Under the pieces are notes generated by a model, which had not been told where the DNA came from, searched no databases, and saw only the letters and a list, made by a program, of their open reading frames with translations. Of a stretch of DNA of 64,000 nt, positions 29,671 through 41,458 are shown piece after piece. Each line of letters opens with the position of its first letter. Positions within the stretch are counted from its first letter, which is position 1. This DNA is from Thermicanus aegyptius DSM 12793 (lineage in GTDB: Bacteria; Bacillota; Bacilli; Thermicanales; Thermicanaceae): contig NZ_KI783301.1 in assembly GCF_000510645.1 (NCBI RefSeq), forward strand, positions 3,586,102 to 3,650,101. Reading direction: 5' to 3'. Made by a program: the position numbers and the translations under genes.

Positions 29671-30282
29671 ATGGACCATTACTTTACCCCTCAGCCATCG
29701 GGAGAACATGAAATCAGGGAAATCTCGTACACCTTTCATGGGAAGGAGCTTATTTTTTATACCGATGCCGGTGTGTTTGCCCGAGATCATGTCGATTTCG
29801 GGACTTCGCTCTTAATACAAGAGATGGGAATCGATGAAGAGGATCTGGTCCTCGATTTGGGTGCCGGATATGGTCCGATCGGCATAGCTGCGGCGTGCCT
29901 GGCGAAAAAAGGAAAGGTCTACATGGTGGACATAAATGAGAGAGCGATCGGATTGGCCCGGCTAAACATAAAGAAAAACAGGTTGAACAACATTGAAGCT
30001 TTGGTGAGCGACGGTGTGAAAGAGTTGCCTGAAGGGCTGCTCTTTGATGTGATCTTAACCAATCCCCCCATACGGGCGGGGAAAGAGGCGGTCTTCAGAT
30101 TTTATGAAGAAGCCTATGAGCGGCTGAAAAATGGGGGAAGATTTTGGGTGGTTATCCAAAAAAAACAGGGAGCGGAATCGACCGAAAAGAAATTAAAAGG
30201 ACTCTTTTCCCGGGTGGAAAAGGTTGCACAAGCGAAGGGATATCGCGTCTATCGGGCAGAAAAAAATACGTTGGAGGAATAA
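29671..30282 (+). CDS. Class I SAM-dependent methyltransferase (YbxB/RsmC-like)
   Basis: 203 residues. The SAM-binding motif I is VLDLGAGYGPIGIAAA (about 63-78), motif post-I is YMVDINERAI, and the catalytic NPP motif reads LTNPPIRAGK (about 128-137), as in RsmC-type guanine-N2 or PrmC-type enzymes. B. subtilis has YbxB at the same place between rplL and rpoB. Likely an RNA methyltransferase; the exact target is inferred only from the family. ATG at 29671 with CGAGGTG upstream. Confidence 0.88.
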   Translation: MDHYFTPQPSGEHEIREISYTFHGKELIFYTDAGVFARDHVDFGTSLLIQEMGIDEEDLVLDLGAGYGPIGIAAACLAKKGKVYMVDINERAIGLARLNIKKNRLNNIEALVSDGVKELPEGLLFDVILTNPPIRAGKEAVFRFYEEAYERLKNGGRFWVVIQKKQGAESTEKKLKGLFSRVEKVAQAKGYRVYRAEKNTLEE

Positions 30283-30286
30283 ACGC

Positions 30287-30315
30287 TTGACTTTCCATTT
30301 GTCAAGTGCTATATT
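30287..30315 (+). promoter_or_regulatory. Predicted sigma-A promoter of rpoB-rpoC
   Basis: TTGACT (30287-30292), 17 bp, TATATT (30310-30315). The -35 lies in an inverted repeat CTTGAC (30286-30291) / GTCAAG (30301-30306). Confidence 0.75.
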
Positions 30316-30425
30316 TTAATAATGCGAAAACAATTCCTCAATCGGGAGGGCTCTTTTTGCCTTTTTTGAATACCGTACTATAGAATGGGGAAAAATGGGA
30401 TATTGGAGCTTCCTTACCGTATCTG

Positions 30426-30462
30426 TAACAAAAGCTTAAGGGACTAGCTTTTGTTATTTTTT
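30426..30462 (+). terminator. Intrinsic terminator in the rpoB leader (attenuator)
   Basis: TAACAAAAGCT (30426-30436) / AGCTTTTGTTA (30446-30456), 11 perfect pairs, 9-nt loop, then six T. It sits between the rpoB promoter and rpoB, so some read-through or antitermination must exist. The rest of the 190-nt leader has no feature I can name. Confidence 0.85.
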
Positions 30463-30505
30463 GCATTACCCATTTTTACTTTTCAATCATAAGGGGTGAA
30501 GGTTC

Positions 30506-33500
30506 TTGGCAGGAAAGTTGGTCCAATTCGGTCACAGAACACGCAGGACGTACTCACGGATCGAAGAGGTGCTAGAGCTCCCCAACCTTATTGAGATTCA
30601 GCACCATTCCTATCGTTGGTTTCTCGATGAGGGATTACGGGAACTCTTTCGGGATATCTCGCCAATCCAGGATTTTACGGGCAACTTGCATTTGGAATTT
30701 ATAGATTATACCTTGGGGGAACCGAAGTATTCCGTGGATGAGTGCAAGGAAAGGGATGCTACCTATGCTGCTCCCCTCCGCGTCCGTGTCCGTTTAATCA
30801 ACCGGGAAACGGGTGAGGTAAAAGAGCAGGAAGTTTTCATGGGAGATTTCCCGCTGATGACCGAGACCGGAACCTTTATCATTAACGGAGCCGAGCGTGT
30901 GATTGTTAGTCAGCTTGTCCGCTCTCCAAGTGTTTACTTCAGCGCGAAGGTTGACAAGAACGGCAAAACCACCTATGGAGCTACCGTGATCCCAAATCGG
31001 GGGGCTTGGCTCGAATATGAAACGGATATCAAAGATTTAATGTATGTACGTATTGATCGAACCCGAAAGCTTCCTGCCACCGTCTTATTAAGGGCTTTGG
31101 GTTTTTCAAGCAATGCTGAAATCGTTAACCTCTTAGGGGAAGACCCCTTTTTGCTAAATACACTGGAGAAGGATAATACCGATTCGGTGGAGAAAGCGCT
31201 TCTTGAAATCTATGAACGACTCCGTCCAGGGGAGCCGCCTACCGTTGAAAATGCAAAGAATCTTCTCTATTCCCGGTTCTTCGACCCGAAACGGTACGAC
31301 CTGGCCAATGTGGGACGATATAAAATCAATAAAAAGCTTCATATCAAAAACCGCCTTCTTAATAATCGCATTGCAGAGACGTTGGTCGATCCTGAAACGG
31401 GAGAGGTCTTGGTCGAAGCAGGGCAGTTGATCGACCGGAGAGTTCTCGACCGCTTGCTTCCTTATTTGGAAAAAGGATTAAATACGATAAAGGTGAACTT
31501 AGCCCCTAGTGTCGTGGAAGAGAGTGAGATCTATCTCCAAGTGATTCATCTCTACTCGCGGACGGAAGAGGGCAAAGTGATTAAGGTGATCTCAAACGGG
31601 AACATCGGACGGGAGGTTAAGCATCTTACTCCTGCCGATATTATTGCCGCTTTAAACTATTTTATGAATCTGTTGCACGGAATCGGAACGACGGACGACA
31701 TCGATCACCTGGGGAATCGGCGACTACGGTCGGTGGGCGAGTTGCTGCAAAACCAATTCCGGATCGGTTTGGCCCGAATGGAGCGGGTGGTTCGAGAGAG
31801 GATGTCAATTCAGGACATGGATGCCGTCACGCCACAGGCTTTGATTAACATTCGGCCTGTGATCGCCGCCATCAAGGAATTTTTCGGTTCAAGTCAATTA
31901 TCCCAGTTTATGGATCAAACCAATCCTTTGGCCGAGCTTACCCATAAACGGCGCCTATCCGCATTAGGCCCCGGAGGTTTGACCCGGGATCGGGCAGGTT
32001 TTGAGGTGCGGGACGTGCATCCGTCCCATTATGGGAGAATGTGTCCGATTGAGACGCCGGAAGGACCGAACATCGGCTTGATCAACTCCCTTTCCACCTA
32101 TGCCCGTATCAATGAATATGGCTTCATCGAGACTCCCTATCGCCGCATCGACCCGGAGACGGGGATTGTTACCAATCATGTGGATTATTTGACCGCCGAT
32201 GAGGAAGATACGTATACGATTGCCCAAGCTAATGCGGCTCTAACGGAGGATGGTCGTCTGGCTGAAGAGATCGTCATCGCCCGGCGCCGTGGAGAAATCC
32301 TTACCGTCCCCCGGGAACAGATTGACTACATGGATGTGAGCCCCAAACAGGTTGTATCCGTAGCGACCGCCTGCATTCCCTTTCTAGAGAACGATGACGC
32401 CAACCGGGCCTTGATGGGTGCGAATATGCAGCGGCAGGCTGTTCCCCTCTTGGTTCCCGAGGCTCCCTTCGTTGGAACGGGCATTGAATACAGAGCGGCA
32501 AAAGATTCCGGTGTGGTCATCGTCAGCAAGCATTCAGGAGTGGTGGAACGGGTAACCGCCAGGGAGATCTGGATTCGAAGAACGGAGATGGTGGATGGCC
32601 ATGAAGTGATGGGAGATCTAGACAAGTACCGGCTTCATAAGTTTGAGCGCTCCAACCAAGGCACCTGCCTTAACCAACGTCCCATCGTCCGCAAGGGGGA
32701 TCGGGTGAAGGCGGGAGATGTGATCGCCGATGGGGCATCGACGGACCGGGGAGAATTAGCTTTAGGCCGAAATGTTCTGGTCGCCTTCATGACATGGGAA
32801 GGGTACAACTATGAAGATGCAATTCTCTTGAGCGAAAACCTGGTGAAAGATGACGTCTATACCTCGATCCATATTGAAGAATACGAAACGGAAGCCAGGG
32901 ACACCAAGCTAGGACCTGAAGAGATCACCCGGGATATCCCGAACGTTGGGGAAGAAGCCTTGAAAAACTTGGATGAACGGGGGATCGTTCGCATTGGAGC
33001 GGAGATTAAGGATGGGGATATCCTGGTTGGTAAAGTAACGCCCAAGGGGATGACGGAGTTAACCGCAGAAGAACGCCTCCTTCATGCCATTTTTGGGGAA
33101 AAAGCCCGTGAAGTACGAGATACTTCGTTGAAAGTGCCTCATGGGGGAGCGGGCATTGTGGTAGACGTGAAGGTCTTTACCCGGGAAAATGGGGATGAGC
33201 TCTCCCCCGGGGTGAACCAACTGGTGCGGGTTTACGTCGCCCAGAAGAGGAAGATCTCCGTGGGTGACAAAATGGCGGGTCGCCACGGGAACAAAGGGGT
33301 TGTTTCCCGCATCCTTCCCGTGGAAGACATGCCCTTCCTCCCCGATGGAACGCCCGTTGATATTGTCCTTAATCCCCTGGGTGTTCCTTCCCGGATGAAC
33401 ATCGGGCAGGTGTTGGAGACCCATCTTGGGATGGCGGCTCGGGCATTGGGCCTTCACATGGCGACTCCCGTCTTTGATGGCGCGAAGGAAGAGGATATAT

Positions 33501-34042
33501 GGGATGCATTGGAAGAGGCGGGTCTTGACCGGGATGGAAAAACCGTCCTTTATGATGGGAGAACCGGTGAACCCTTTGATCACCGGGTCACCGTCGGTGT
33601 CATCTACATGTTGAAATTGGCCCACTTGGTTGATGACAAGATTCATGCCCGTTCCACAGGCCCCTACTCCTTGGTCACGCAGCAGCCTTTGGGAGGGAAA
33701 GCCCAGTTTGGCGGTCAGCGCTTTGGTGAGATGGAGGTATGGGCGCTGGAAGCTTATGGAGCGGCCTATACCTTGCAGGAGATTCTAACGGTTAAATCAG
33801 ATGATCGAGTGGGACGGGTAAAAACCTATGAAGCGATCGTGAAAGGGGAGAACATTCCCGAACCGGGAGTGCCGGAGTCGTTTAAGGTGCTTCTTAAGGA
33901 ACTTCAAAGCTTAGGAATGGATGTTAAGATCCTCTCCAAGGATGAAAAGGAGATTGAAATAAAAGAGCTGGATGACGATGATGAGCCCCATGTGGAGAAA
34001 ATGGTCTATCTAAGCACAGGTTCGGAAGAGTCAGAGGAGTAA
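30506..34042 (+). CDS. rpoB: DNA-directed RNA polymerase subunit beta
   Basis: 1178 residues, the length usual in Bacilli. The rifampicin-pocket region [33 protein letters not shown] (in part, around residues 458-490) has the standard drug-sensitive residues visible. The C-terminal segments with [13 protein letters not shown] and [28 protein letters not shown] build the active-site cleft. The start is TTG at 30506 behind AAGGGGTGAAGG, as in B. subtilis. Followed 30 nt later by rpoC. Confidence 0.98.
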   Translation: MAGKLVQFGHRTRRTYSRIEEVLELPNLIEIQHHSYRWFLDEGLRELFRDISPIQDFTGNLHLEFIDYTLGEPKYSVDECKERDATYAAPLRVRVRLINRETGEVKEQEVFMGDFPLMTETGTFIINGAERVIVSQLVRSPSVYFSAKVDKNGKTTYGATVIPNRGAWLEYETDIKDLMYVRIDRTRKLPATVLLRALGFSSNAEIVNLLGEDPFLLNTLEKDNTDSVEKALLEIYERLRPGEPPTVENAKNLLYSRFFDPKRYDLANVGRYKINKKLHIKNRLLNNRIAETLVDPETGEVLVEAGQLIDRRVLDRLLPYLEKGLNTIKVNLAPSVVEESEIYLQVIHLYSRTEEGKVIKVISNGNIGREVKHLTPADIIAALNYFMNLLHGIGTTDDIDHLGNRRLRSVGELLQNQFRIGLARMERVVRERMSIQDMDAVTPQALINIRPVIAAIKEFFGSSQLSQFMDQTNPLAELTHKRRLSALGPGGLTRDRAGFEVRDVHPSHYGRMCPIETPEGPNIGLINSLSTYARINEYGFIETPYRRIDPETGIVTNHVDYLTADEEDTYTIAQANAALTEDGRLAEEIVIARRRGEILTVPREQIDYMDVSPKQVVSVATACIPFLENDDANRALMGANMQRQAVPLLVPEAPFVGTGIEYRAAKDSGVVIVSKHSGVVERVTAREIWIRRTEMVDGHEVMGDLDKYRLHKFERSNQGTCLNQRPIVRKGDRVKAGDVIADGASTDRGELALGRNVLVAFMTWEGYNYEDAILLSENLVKDDVYTSIHIEEYETEARDTKLGPEEITRDIPNVGEEALKNLDERGIVRIGAEIKDGDILVGKVTPKGMTELTAEERLLHAIFGEKAREVRDTSLKVPHGGAGIVVDVKVFTRENGDELSPGVNQLVRVYVAQKRKISVGDKMAGRHGNKGVVSRILPVEDMPFLPDGTPVDIVLNPLGVPSRMNIGQVLETHLGMAARALGLHMATPVFDGAKEEDIWDALEEAGLDRDGKTVLYDGRTGEPFDHRVTVGVIYMLKLAHLVDDKIHARSTGPYSLVTQQPLGGKAQFGGQRFGEMEVWALEAYGAAYTLQEILTVKSDDRVGRVKTYEAIVKGENIPEPGVPESFKVLLKELQSLGMDVKILSKDEKEIEIKELDDDDEPHVEKMVYLSTGSEESEE

Positions 34043-34072
34043 CGAGAATCGCCTGAAGAGGAGGTCTGCCCC

Positions 34073-37000
34073 TTGCTGGATGTAAATAATTTTGAGTTTA
34101 TGCAGATCGGTTTAGCCTCACCGGAGAAGATCCGTTCCTGGTCCTATGGAGAGGTAAAAAAACCAGAGACCATTAACTATCGGACACTCCGACCGGAGAA
34201 AGAAGGGTTATTCTGTGAGAAAATTTTTGGCCCCACGAAAGATTGGGAGTGCCACTGCGGGAAATATAAACGCGTGCGCTATAAAGGGGTGGTCTGCGAC
34301 CGCTGTGGGGTAGAGGTGACCCGCTCCACGGTCCGTCGGGAGAGGATGGGGCATATCGAACTAGCCGCTCCGGTCTCCCATATCTGGTTTTTTAAGGGGA
34401 TTCCCAGCCGGATGGGTCTTGTCCTCGATATGTCCCCGAGGGCTCTCGAAGAGATCATCTATTTCGCCTCCTATGTGGTGACCGATCCAGGGTTAACCTC
34501 TCTGGAGAAAAAACAGCTTCTTTCCGAGAAGGAATACCGCAGCTATCGTGAGAAATTTGGCGATGCTTTTCAGGCCGGCATGGGCGCTGAAGCGGTGAAA
34601 AAGCTCCTCCAGGAAATTGATCTGGACAAAGAGGTGATGAGCCTTAAGGAAGAGCTGAAAAGCGCCCAAGGTCAACGAAGGAGCCGTATCATCCGCCGGT
34701 TGGAGGTCCTGGAGGCTTTCCGTAATTCGGGAAATCGTCCGGAATGGATGGTCCTTGATGTTCTGCCCGTCATACCTCCTGAACTTCGGCCGATGGTTCA
34801 GTTGGATGGGGGAAGGTTCGCCACCTCCGACCTTAACGATCTCTATCGGCGCGTTATCAATCGGAACAACCGTTTGAAACGGCTTTTAGACCTGGGAGCC
34901 CCCGACATCATCGTCCAGAATGAAAAACGTATGCTCCAGGAAGCGGTTGACGCCTTGATCGATAATGGACGCAGGGGACGGCCGGTGACCGGGCCCGGAA
35001 ATCGTCCGTTGAAATCTCTCAGCCATATGTTGAAGGGAAAACAAGGACGTTTCCGCCAAAACTTGCTTGGGAAGCGGGTGGATTATTCAGGGCGTTCCGT
35101 CATTGTCGTCGGACCTAACTTGAAGATGACCCAATGTGGCCTGCCCAAGGAGATGGCTTTAGAACTCTTTAAGCCCTTTGTGATGAAGGAATTGGTCTCC
35201 CGGGGCCTGGCCCACAATATTAAGAGCGCCAAGCGGAAGGTGGAGAGGGTAAAACCTGAAGTATGGGATGTTTTGGAAGATGTGATTAAGGAACATCCTG
35301 TCCTCCTAAACCGGGCTCCTACATTGCACCGTTTAGGGATACAAGCCTTCGAACCCGTATTGGTGGAAGGCCGCGCCATCCGCCTGCACCCCCTCGTCTG
35401 TACGGCATACAACGCCGATTTTGACGGGGACCAAATGGCGGTTCACGTTCCCCTCTCTTCTGAAGCCCAGGCGGAAGCTCGCATTCTCATGTTGGCCGCA
35501 CAGAACATCCTCAATCCGAAGGACGGGAAGCCGGTTGTTACTCCCACTCAGGATATGGTCCTTGGAAATTATTATATTACCATGGAGAAAGAGGGAGCCA
35601 AAGGGGAAGGAAAAGTCTTTTCCAGTGCTTCGGAGGCGATGTATGCGTATGAAAAAGGGGTCATCGAACTCCATGCCCGAATTGTCGTCCCGGTGAACAC
35701 GCTAAACAAAACCTCCTTTACGGAAGAACAGATGAAAGCAAAGATCGTAACGACGGTGGGCAAGCTTTTCTTTAATGAGATCTTACCTCCGGAGTTTCCC
35801 TTTATTAACTCTCCTACGAAGGAGAATTATGAAAAAGGAGTTAATGAGAAGTTCCTCATCTATGATAAAGGCGTCAATTTCCATGAGGTGATCAAAGGCT
35901 TGCCTGTTCAGGAAGCGATCAAGAAGAAAGACTTGGGTCAAATCATCGCCCTCTGCTATGAACGGTTCGGGACGACGAAAACCTCCGAAATCCTGGACAA
36001 CATCAAAAATTATGGCTATAAATTCTCCACTAAGGCCGGGATCACCGTTTCCGTTTCCGATATTATCATCCTGGAAGAGAAAAAGGAGATTCTGGAGAAA
36101 GCCGAAAAAGATGTTAACGTGATTCAGACCCAATACCGTCGCGGCTTGATTACCGAAGATGAACGGTATAACCGGGTTATCTCCATCTGGAGCCGGGCTA
36201 AAGATGAAATTCAGTCGAAACTGTTAAAAAGCCTGGATAAATTTAATCCGATTAATATGATGTCTACCTCGGGAGCCCGGGGAAACGCCTCCAACTTTAC
36301 CCAGCTCGCCGGAATGCGTGGTTTGATGGCCAATCCATCCGGGAGGATCATCGAGCAGCCCATTAAGACAAGCTTCCGGGAAGGTTTAACCGTGTTGGAA
36401 TACTTCATTTCTACCCATGGGGCGCGGAAAGGGTTGGCAGATACGGCGCTCCGCACCGCCGACTCCGGTTACCTCACCCGCCGTCTGGTTGATGTGGCCC
36501 AGGACGTAATCGTCAGGGAAGAGGATTGCGGGACGGACAAAGGAATGCGGGTATCGGCCATCCGGGTGGGGAGAGAGGAAATTACCAACCTTTATGACCG
36601 GATTACAGGCCGGACTTCTTTCCAAACCGTTCGTCATCCGGAAACCGGGGAAATCCTCGTGAAACGAAATGAGATCATCACCGACCAAATCGCCCAAAAA
36701 ATCGTTGCTGCAGGGATTGAAGAGGTCACCATTCGCTCGGTGCTCACTTGTCGAACACGCCATGGGGTCTGTAAGAAATGTTACGGACGCAATTTGGCAA
36801 CGGGGAGAGAAGTAGAGATTGGAGAAGCGGTAGGCACCATCGCCGCCCAATCCATTGGCGAGCCTGGCACACAGCTTACCATGCGTACCTTCCATACCGG
36901 GGGAGTGGCAGGAGATGATATCACCCAAGGTTTGCCACGTATTCAAGAGCTCTTTGAAGCCCGGAATCCAAAAGGGCAAGCCGTTATCACGGAGATTGAC

Positions 37001-37696
37001 GGAGAAGTCGTCGAGATTCGGGAAGGAAAAGAGAAACGAGAAGTGGAGATTCACGGCGCCGTAGAGAACAAGATTTACGCGGTCCCCTATGGATCCCGTC
37101 TCAAAGTGGTTGAAGGACAGAAAGTAAATGCGGGGGATGAATTGACGGAAGGATCCATCGACCCGAAAGAACTTCTCAGGGTGAAGGGAACCCGGGGAGT
37201 ACAGGAATATATCCTAAGGGAAGTACAAAAAGTCTACCGGATGCAAGGGGTAGAAATTAACGACAAGCACATTGAGATTATGATCCGACAAATGCTCCGC
37301 AAGGTGCGTGTGACAAACCCGGGCAGCACGGATCTCCTCCTAGGATCCTATGTAGATGTTTACGATTTTGAAGAGGCGAACCGTAAAGCCTTTAAAGAGG
37401 GAAGAGAACCGGCGGTAGCAAAGCCGGTCCTCCTGGGAATTACGAAGGCTTCGCTCGAAACCGATTCATTCCTCTCCGCGGCATCTTTCCAGGAAACGAC
37501 TCGGGTTCTTACCGACGCGTCGATCAAAGGGAAGCGGGATGAGCTTTTGGGATTAAAAGAAAATGTGATCATCGGCAAACTGATTCCGGCAGGCACGGGA
37601 ATGCCTAATTACCGCCATCTAGAGATTTATCCCACCGACTTCGCCCAACAGGAAGAAGCCAAAAAGACGACGGACCACGTGATGGGAACGGTGTAA
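34073..37696 (+). CDS. rpoC: DNA-directed RNA polymerase subunit beta'
   Basis: 1207 residues. N-terminal zinc ribbon with Cys60, Cys62, Cys75 and Cys78; the catalytic NADFDGD motif at about 447-453 holds the three Mg-binding Asp. The bridge helix region and trigger loop ([11 protein letters not shown]) follow, and a second zinc site includes Cys893, Cys900 and Cys903. The start is TTG at 34073, 7 nt after GAGGAGGT. Forms the core enzyme with RpoB and RpoA, both in this window. Confidence 0.98.
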   Translation: MLDVNNFEFMQIGLASPEKIRSWSYGEVKKPETINYRTLRPEKEGLFCEKIFGPTKDWECHCGKYKRVRYKGVVCDRCGVEVTRSTVRRERMGHIELAAPVSHIWFFKGIPSRMGLVLDMSPRALEEIIYFASYVVTDPGLTSLEKKQLLSEKEYRSYREKFGDAFQAGMGAEAVKKLLQEIDLDKEVMSLKEELKSAQGQRRSRIIRRLEVLEAFRNSGNRPEWMVLDVLPVIPPELRPMVQLDGGRFATSDLNDLYRRVINRNNRLKRLLDLGAPDIIVQNEKRMLQEAVDALIDNGRRGRPVTGPGNRPLKSLSHMLKGKQGRFRQNLLGKRVDYSGRSVIVVGPNLKMTQCGLPKEMALELFKPFVMKELVSRGLAHNIKSAKRKVERVKPEVWDVLEDVIKEHPVLLNRAPTLHRLGIQAFEPVLVEGRAIRLHPLVCTAYNADFDGDQMAVHVPLSSEAQAEARILMLAAQNILNPKDGKPVVTPTQDMVLGNYYITMEKEGAKGEGKVFSSASEAMYAYEKGVIELHARIVVPVNTLNKTSFTEEQMKAKIVTTVGKLFFNEILPPEFPFINSPTKENYEKGVNEKFLIYDKGVNFHEVIKGLPVQEAIKKKDLGQIIALCYERFGTTKTSEILDNIKNYGYKFSTKAGITVSVSDIIILEEKKEILEKAEKDVNVIQTQYRRGLITEDERYNRVISIWSRAKDEIQSKLLKSLDKFNPINMMSTSGARGNASNFTQLAGMRGLMANPSGRIIEQPIKTSFREGLTVLEYFISTHGARKGLADTALRTADSGYLTRRLVDVAQDVIVREEDCGTDKGMRVSAIRVGREEITNLYDRITGRTSFQTVRHPETGEILVKRNEIITDQIAQKIVAAGIEEVTIRSVLTCRTRHGVCKKCYGRNLATGREVEIGEAVGTIAAQSIGEPGTQLTMRTFHTGGVAGDDITQGLPRIQELFEARNPKGQAVITEIDGEVVEIREGKEKREVEIHGAVENKIYAVPYGSRLKVVEGQKVNAGDELTEGSIDPKELLRVKGTRGVQEYILREVQKVYRMQGVEINDKHIEIMIRQMLRKVRVTNPGSTDLLLGSYVDVYDFEEANRKAFKEGREPAVAKPVLLGITKASLETDSFLSAASFQETTRVLTDASIKGKRDELLGLKENVIIGKLIPAGTGMPNYRHLEIYPTDFAQQEEAKKTTDHVMGTV

Positions 37697-37707
37697 ACAC
37701 GCTGCGG

Positions 37708-37740
37708 AGGGGGGCTCTAACCGTGGTGAACGGCCCCCCT
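37708..37740 (+). terminator. GC-rich hairpin after rpoC
   Basis: AGGGGGGC (37708-37715) / GCCCCCCT (37733-37740), 8 perfect pairs, but no T run after it. It could be an mRNA 3' end stabiliser or a factor-assisted stop rather than a simple intrinsic terminator. Confidence 0.45.
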
Positions 37741-37811
37741 GCCAGAGCGAGAAATGAAGCCTTCGTTGATCGACCCGTCAAAAAACCGCGAAAATGAAAC
37801 ATGAAAAAAAA

Positions 37812-37841
37812 TTGACAAAAGGAATTTATCGATGGTAAACT
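37812..37841 (+). promoter_or_regulatory. Predicted sigma-A promoter of the str operon
   Basis: Consensus TTGACA (37812-37817), 18-bp spacer, TAAACT (37836-37841), just before the L7Ae-family gene. Confidence 0.75.
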
Positions 37842-37883
37842 ATCATCGTGTGTGCATGACCTGTCGCTTTGGAGGATATTGCC

Positions 37884-38147
37884 ATGTCTTATGAAAAAGT
37901 GAAACAGGCGAAAGAAAAAATCGTAGGTACCAAGAGAGTAATGAAAGCCATCGAAAAAGGCCAGGTCCTTGAAGTCATCATCGCAAGCGATGCAGAAAGC
38001 AGAGTAACGTCGCCCATCCTCGAACGTTGCCGGGAGAAGAACCTGACCGTTACCACCGTCGATTCGATGAAAAAGCTCGGTAGAGCATGTGGCATAGAAG
38101 TGGGGGCTGCCGTCGTAGCGCTTCCCATCACAACGGCTAGATCGTAA
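37884..38147 (+). CDS. L7Ae-family K-turn RNA-binding protein (YbxF)
   Basis: 87 residues. The L7Ae/L30e fold motif includes VIIASDAESRV and GIEVGAAVVAL near the C terminus. In B. subtilis YbxF binds K-turn RNAs and associates with ribosomes. The ATG at 37884 is preceded by GGAGGA with 7-nt spacing; a TTG at 37869 in frame lies on that site and is rejected. It leads the rpsL-rpsG-fusA-tuf operon. Confidence 0.92.
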   Translation: MSYEKVKQAKEKIVGTKRVMKAIEKGQVLEVIIASDAESRVTSPILERCREKNLTVTTVDSMKKLGRACGIEVGAAVVALPITTARS

Positions 38148-38245
38148 CGTTATGGCGGTCCGGCCGTTTGTGATGAACTCTTCTTGCTGCCTTGATATGA
38201 TTCGCCTGGATCTGTGGTCTTAAAATCAGAAGGAGGTGTGAAAAG

Positions 38246-38665
38246 ATGCCGACGATTAATCAATTGGTACGCAAAGGGCGGGAGAAGCAAGCATATAAAT
38301 CGAAATCCCCGGCTCTCCTTAAAAATTACGACAGTCTGCATAGAGAAGTGAAGGATCTCCCTTCTCCGCAAAAACGGGGGGTCTGTACGCGCGTGGGAAC
38401 GATGACCCCGAAAAAACCAAACTCTGCGCTTCGGAAATATGCCCGTGTTCGCTTGTCGAACCAAATTGAAGTAACAGCTTACATCCCTGGAATCGGGCAT
38501 AACCTGCAGGAGCACAGCGTCGTCTTGGTTCGTGGCGGTCGTGTGAAGGATCTTCCTGGCGTTCGCTACAAGATTGTTCGCGGAACATTGGATACGGCGG
38601 GCGTTGCCAATCGTCAGCAAGGCCGCTCCAAGTATGGCGCTAAGAAGCCGAAAGCAAAGAAATAA
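38246..38665 (+). CDS. rpsL: 30S ribosomal protein S12
   Basis: 139 residues. The decoding-centre loops [15 protein letters not shown] and [18 protein letters not shown] are intact; Lys in KKPNS and in the GGRVKDLPG turn are the classic streptomycin-resistance positions and show the wild-type residues. ATG at 38246 behind AAGGAGGTG. Confidence 0.98.
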   Translation: MPTINQLVRKGREKQAYKSKSPALLKNYDSLHREVKDLPSPQKRGVCTRVGTMTPKKPNSALRKYARVRLSNQIEVTAYIPGIGHNLQEHSVVLVRGGRVKDLPGVRYKIVRGTLDTAGVANRQQGRSKYGAKKPKAKK

Positions 38666-38732
38666 AACGGGCTTACCTTTATGAAACAGTTTCGACTTGA
38701 TAAATTTTATACGAAGTAAGGAGGGAAAAGAA

Positions 38733-39203
38733 ATGCCGAGAAAAGGACCCGTACCCCGTCGGGACGTTTTGCCGGATCCTGTGTATAACAGCAAGCTGGT
38801 TACCCGTCTCATCAATCGTCTTATGTACGATGGAAAACGTGGGGTGGCTGAGCGCATTCTATACGAAGCTTTTGAGATTATCCGGCAAAGAACAGGACGG
38901 GACCCGATGGAAGTATTTGAAGAAGCCCTGAAGAACATCATGCCGGTGCTGGAAGTAAGGGCACGCAGGGTCGGGGGCGCCAACTACCAGGTTCCTGTGG
39001 AAGTAAGACCTGAGCGCCGGACCACGCTTGGGCTGCGCTGGCTTGTCCAATATTCCCGCACCCGGGGAGAAAAGACGATGCAGGAACGTTTAGCTGCAGA
39101 GATCCTGGATGCTGCCAATAACACAGGGGGAGCCGTGAAAAAGCGGGAAGACACCCATAAGATGGCAGAAGCGAACAAAGCCTTTGCCCACTACCGGTGG
39201 TAA
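38733..39203 (+). CDS. rpsG: 30S ribosomal protein S7
   Basis: 156 residues, the family norm. Starts [16 protein letters not shown]; nucleates the 30S head and contacts the E site. The ATG at 38733 has AAGGAGGG upstream; an in-frame ATG-like extension from 38697 is not needed. It lies between rpsL and fusA in the str operon. Confidence 0.98.
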   Translation: MPRKGPVPRRDVLPDPVYNSKLVTRLINRLMYDGKRGVAERILYEAFEIIRQRTGRDPMEVFEEALKNIMPVLEVRARRVGGANYQVPVEVRPERRTTLGLRWLVQYSRTRGEKTMQERLAAEILDAANNTGGAVKKREDTHKMAEANKAFAHYRW

Positions 39204-39274
39204 TCGATCTGAGTGGGGCACAGCGCTTATGAAGTTTGAAAGAGGCTCTTTTATGAAGAGAAAGGAGTACCATC

Positions 39275-41353
39275 ATGGCTAGGGAAGTTCCCTTAGAGAA
39301 AACCCGAAATATAGGGATTATGGCCCACATCGATGCAGGGAAGACCACCACGACGGAGCGGATCCTCTTCTATACAGGCCGCGTTCACAAAATCGGGGAG
39401 GTTCATGAAGGTGCTGCCACGATGGACTGGATGGAGCAGGAGCAGGAACGGGGCATTACCATTACCTCCGCTGCGACGACTACGTTCTGGAAAGGGCATC
39501 GCATCAATATTATTGATACGCCCGGTCACGTAGACTTCACCGTAGAGGTTGAGCGTTCCCTTCGTGTTCTTGACGGGGCGGTAGGTGTTTTTGACGCGAA
39601 AGGCGGGGTTGAACCTCAGTCCGAAACCGTGTGGCGGCAGGCGGACCGCTACGGCGTTCCCCGCATCGCCTATGTGAACAAAATGGACATCGTCGGAGCC
39701 GATTTTCTGGGCGTCGTGAAGCAGATGCGGGAAAGGCTCCATGCCAATGCCGTCCCCATCCAACTCCCCATCGGGGCTGAGGACACCTTCGTAGGGATGG
39801 TCGACTTGATCAAAATGGATGCCATCTATTACACCGATGATCTGGGAACCCGCAGTGAAGAGCGGGGAATTCCCGATGATATGAAGGAACTGGCGGAGGA
39901 ATGGCACGGCAAGCTGCTGGAAGCCGTGGCTGAGCTGGATGAAGAGCTGATGATGAAGTATCTCGAAGGAGAAGAGATTACGGAAGAGGAGATTCGTCGG
40001 GCCCTGCGGAAGGGAACCTGCGAAGTGAAGATCACGCCCGTCCTCTGCGGTTCCTCCTATCGGAATAAAGGGGTTCAACCCATGTTGGATGCCGTGGTTG
40101 ACTTTCTTCCTTCCCCCCTGGACGTTCCGGCGATCCGAGGGACCCTTCCGGATTCGGAAGAGGAATCCGTACGTCATTCCAGCGACGATGAACCTTTCTC
40201 CGCCCTTGCCTTCAAGATCATGTCCGACCCATATGTAGGAAAGCTAACTTTCTTCCGGGTCTATTCCGGTACGCTGAGCTCCGGCTCTTACGTTTTGAAC
40301 TCAACAAAAGGGAAAAGAGAACGGATCGGCCGGATTCTGCAGATGCATGCCAACCATCGCCAAGAGATCGACATGGTCTATGCGGGCGATATCGCCGCGG
40401 CAGTAGGTTTGAAGGATACCACGACGGGGGATACCCTCTGTGATGAAAAGGCTCCGATCATCCTCGAGTCGATGACTTTCCCGGAACCGGTCATCAACAT
40501 CGCCATCGAGCCCAAATCGAAGGCAGACCAAGATAAAATGGCCATCGCCCTTCAAAAACTGGCCGAGGAGGATCCCACTTTTAAAACGTGGACCGACCAA
40601 GAGACGGGACAAACCATCATCGCCGGGATGGGCGAACTCCATCTGGAAATCATCGTGGACCGGATGAGGAGGGAGTTTAAGGTAGAATCAAACGTGGGAG
40701 CCCCTCAAGTGGCCTACAAAGAAACCTTCCGTTCCAAAGCAAAAGTGGAAGGGAAATTTATTCGCCAATCCGGAGGACGCGGGCAATACGGACATGTCTG
40801 GGTGGAATTTGAACCCCTCGAGCGAGGCCAGGGCTTTGTCTTTGAAAATAAGATCGTCGGCGGAGTGGTTCCGAAAGAATATATTCCGGCTGTACAAGCG
40901 GGGATCGAAGAAGCGATGCAAAGCGGCGTCCTCGCAGGGTATCCTCTCATCGACGTGAAGGCAACCCTTGTGGACGGATCGTACCACGATGTGGACTCTT
41001 CCGAGATGGCCTTTAAGATTGCCGGTTCCCTCGCATTGAAAGAGGCAGGAAAGAAGTGTAATCCTGTTCTCCTAGAACCGGTCTTTAAGATCGAGGTGAC
41101 GGTACCCGAAGAATATATGGGCGACATCATGGGAGATATCAATTCCCGTCGGGGTCGGATCGAAGGGATGGAAGCCCGTTCCGGAGCTCAGATCATCCGC
41201 GGGTATGTTCCGTTAGCGGAAATGTTCGGCTATGCAACGAATCTCCGGTCCCGAACCCAAGGACGTGGGTCCTACTCGATGCAATTTGACCACTACGAGG
41301 AAGTTCCCGCCAACATCGCGAAAGGAATTATCGAAAAGAACAAAGGGGAGTAA
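39275..41353 (+). CDS. fusA: Elongation factor G
   Basis: 692 residues. GTP-binding motifs are G1 AHIDAGKTT (about 17-25), G3 DTPGHVDF (about 81-88) and G4 NKMD (about 135-138). Five domains in the standard order drive ribosome translocation. ATG at 39275 behind AAAGGAG. A promoter for tuf lies in the gap after it. Confidence 0.98.
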   Translation: MAREVPLEKTRNIGIMAHIDAGKTTTTERILFYTGRVHKIGEVHEGAATMDWMEQEQERGITITSAATTTFWKGHRINIIDTPGHVDFTVEVERSLRVLDGAVGVFDAKGGVEPQSETVWRQADRYGVPRIAYVNKMDIVGADFLGVVKQMRERLHANAVPIQLPIGAEDTFVGMVDLIKMDAIYYTDDLGTRSEERGIPDDMKELAEEWHGKLLEAVAELDEELMMKYLEGEEITEEEIRRALRKGTCEVKITPVLCGSSYRNKGVQPMLDAVVDFLPSPLDVPAIRGTLPDSEEESVRHSSDDEPFSALAFKIMSDPYVGKLTFFRVYSGTLSSGSYVLNSTKGKRERIGRILQMHANHRQEIDMVYAGDIAAAVGLKDTTTGDTLCDEKAPIILESMTFPEPVINIAIEPKSKADQDKMAIALQKLAEEDPTFKTWTDQETGQTIIAGMGELHLEIIVDRMRREFKVESNVGAPQVAYKETFRSKAKVEGKFIRQSGGRGQYGHVWVEFEPLERGQGFVFENKIVGGVVPKEYIPAVQAGIEEAMQSGVLAGYPLIDVKATLVDGSYHDVDSSEMAFKIAGSLALKEAGKKCNPVLLEPVFKIEVTVPEEYMGDIMGDINSRRGRIEGMEARSGAQIIRGYVPLAEMFGYATNLRSRTQGRGSYSMQFDHYEEVPANIAKGIIEKNKGE

Positions 41354-41390
41354 TTCCAACGATCGTTTCGTTATATGGATTTGCGTGGTT

Positions 41391-41420
41391 TTGAACCTCC
41401 GCGCGAATCTCCACTATACT
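41391..41420 (+). promoter_or_regulatory. Predicted promoter of tuf
   Basis: TTGAAC (41391-41396), 18-bp spacer, TATACT (41415-41420), in the 105-nt fusA-tuf gap. It would raise EF-Tu output above the rest of the operon. Confidence 0.6.
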
Positions 41421-41458
41421 TTTAAAAATGAGTAGAACTATTAAGGAGGAAATCCAAA

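Noticed and set aside
30335-30368. CCTC...GAGG followed by T-rich sequence in the rpoB leader as a second terminator
   Set aside because: The stem is only 4 bp, too weak to call.
39293-40177. Minus-strand frame of 294 codons opposite fusA, and similar long frames opposite tuf (41441-42676) and rpsL
   Set aside because: Long antisense frames are common opposite strongly biased ribosomal and elongation-factor genes; the sequences look like reversed codon patterns and match no family.
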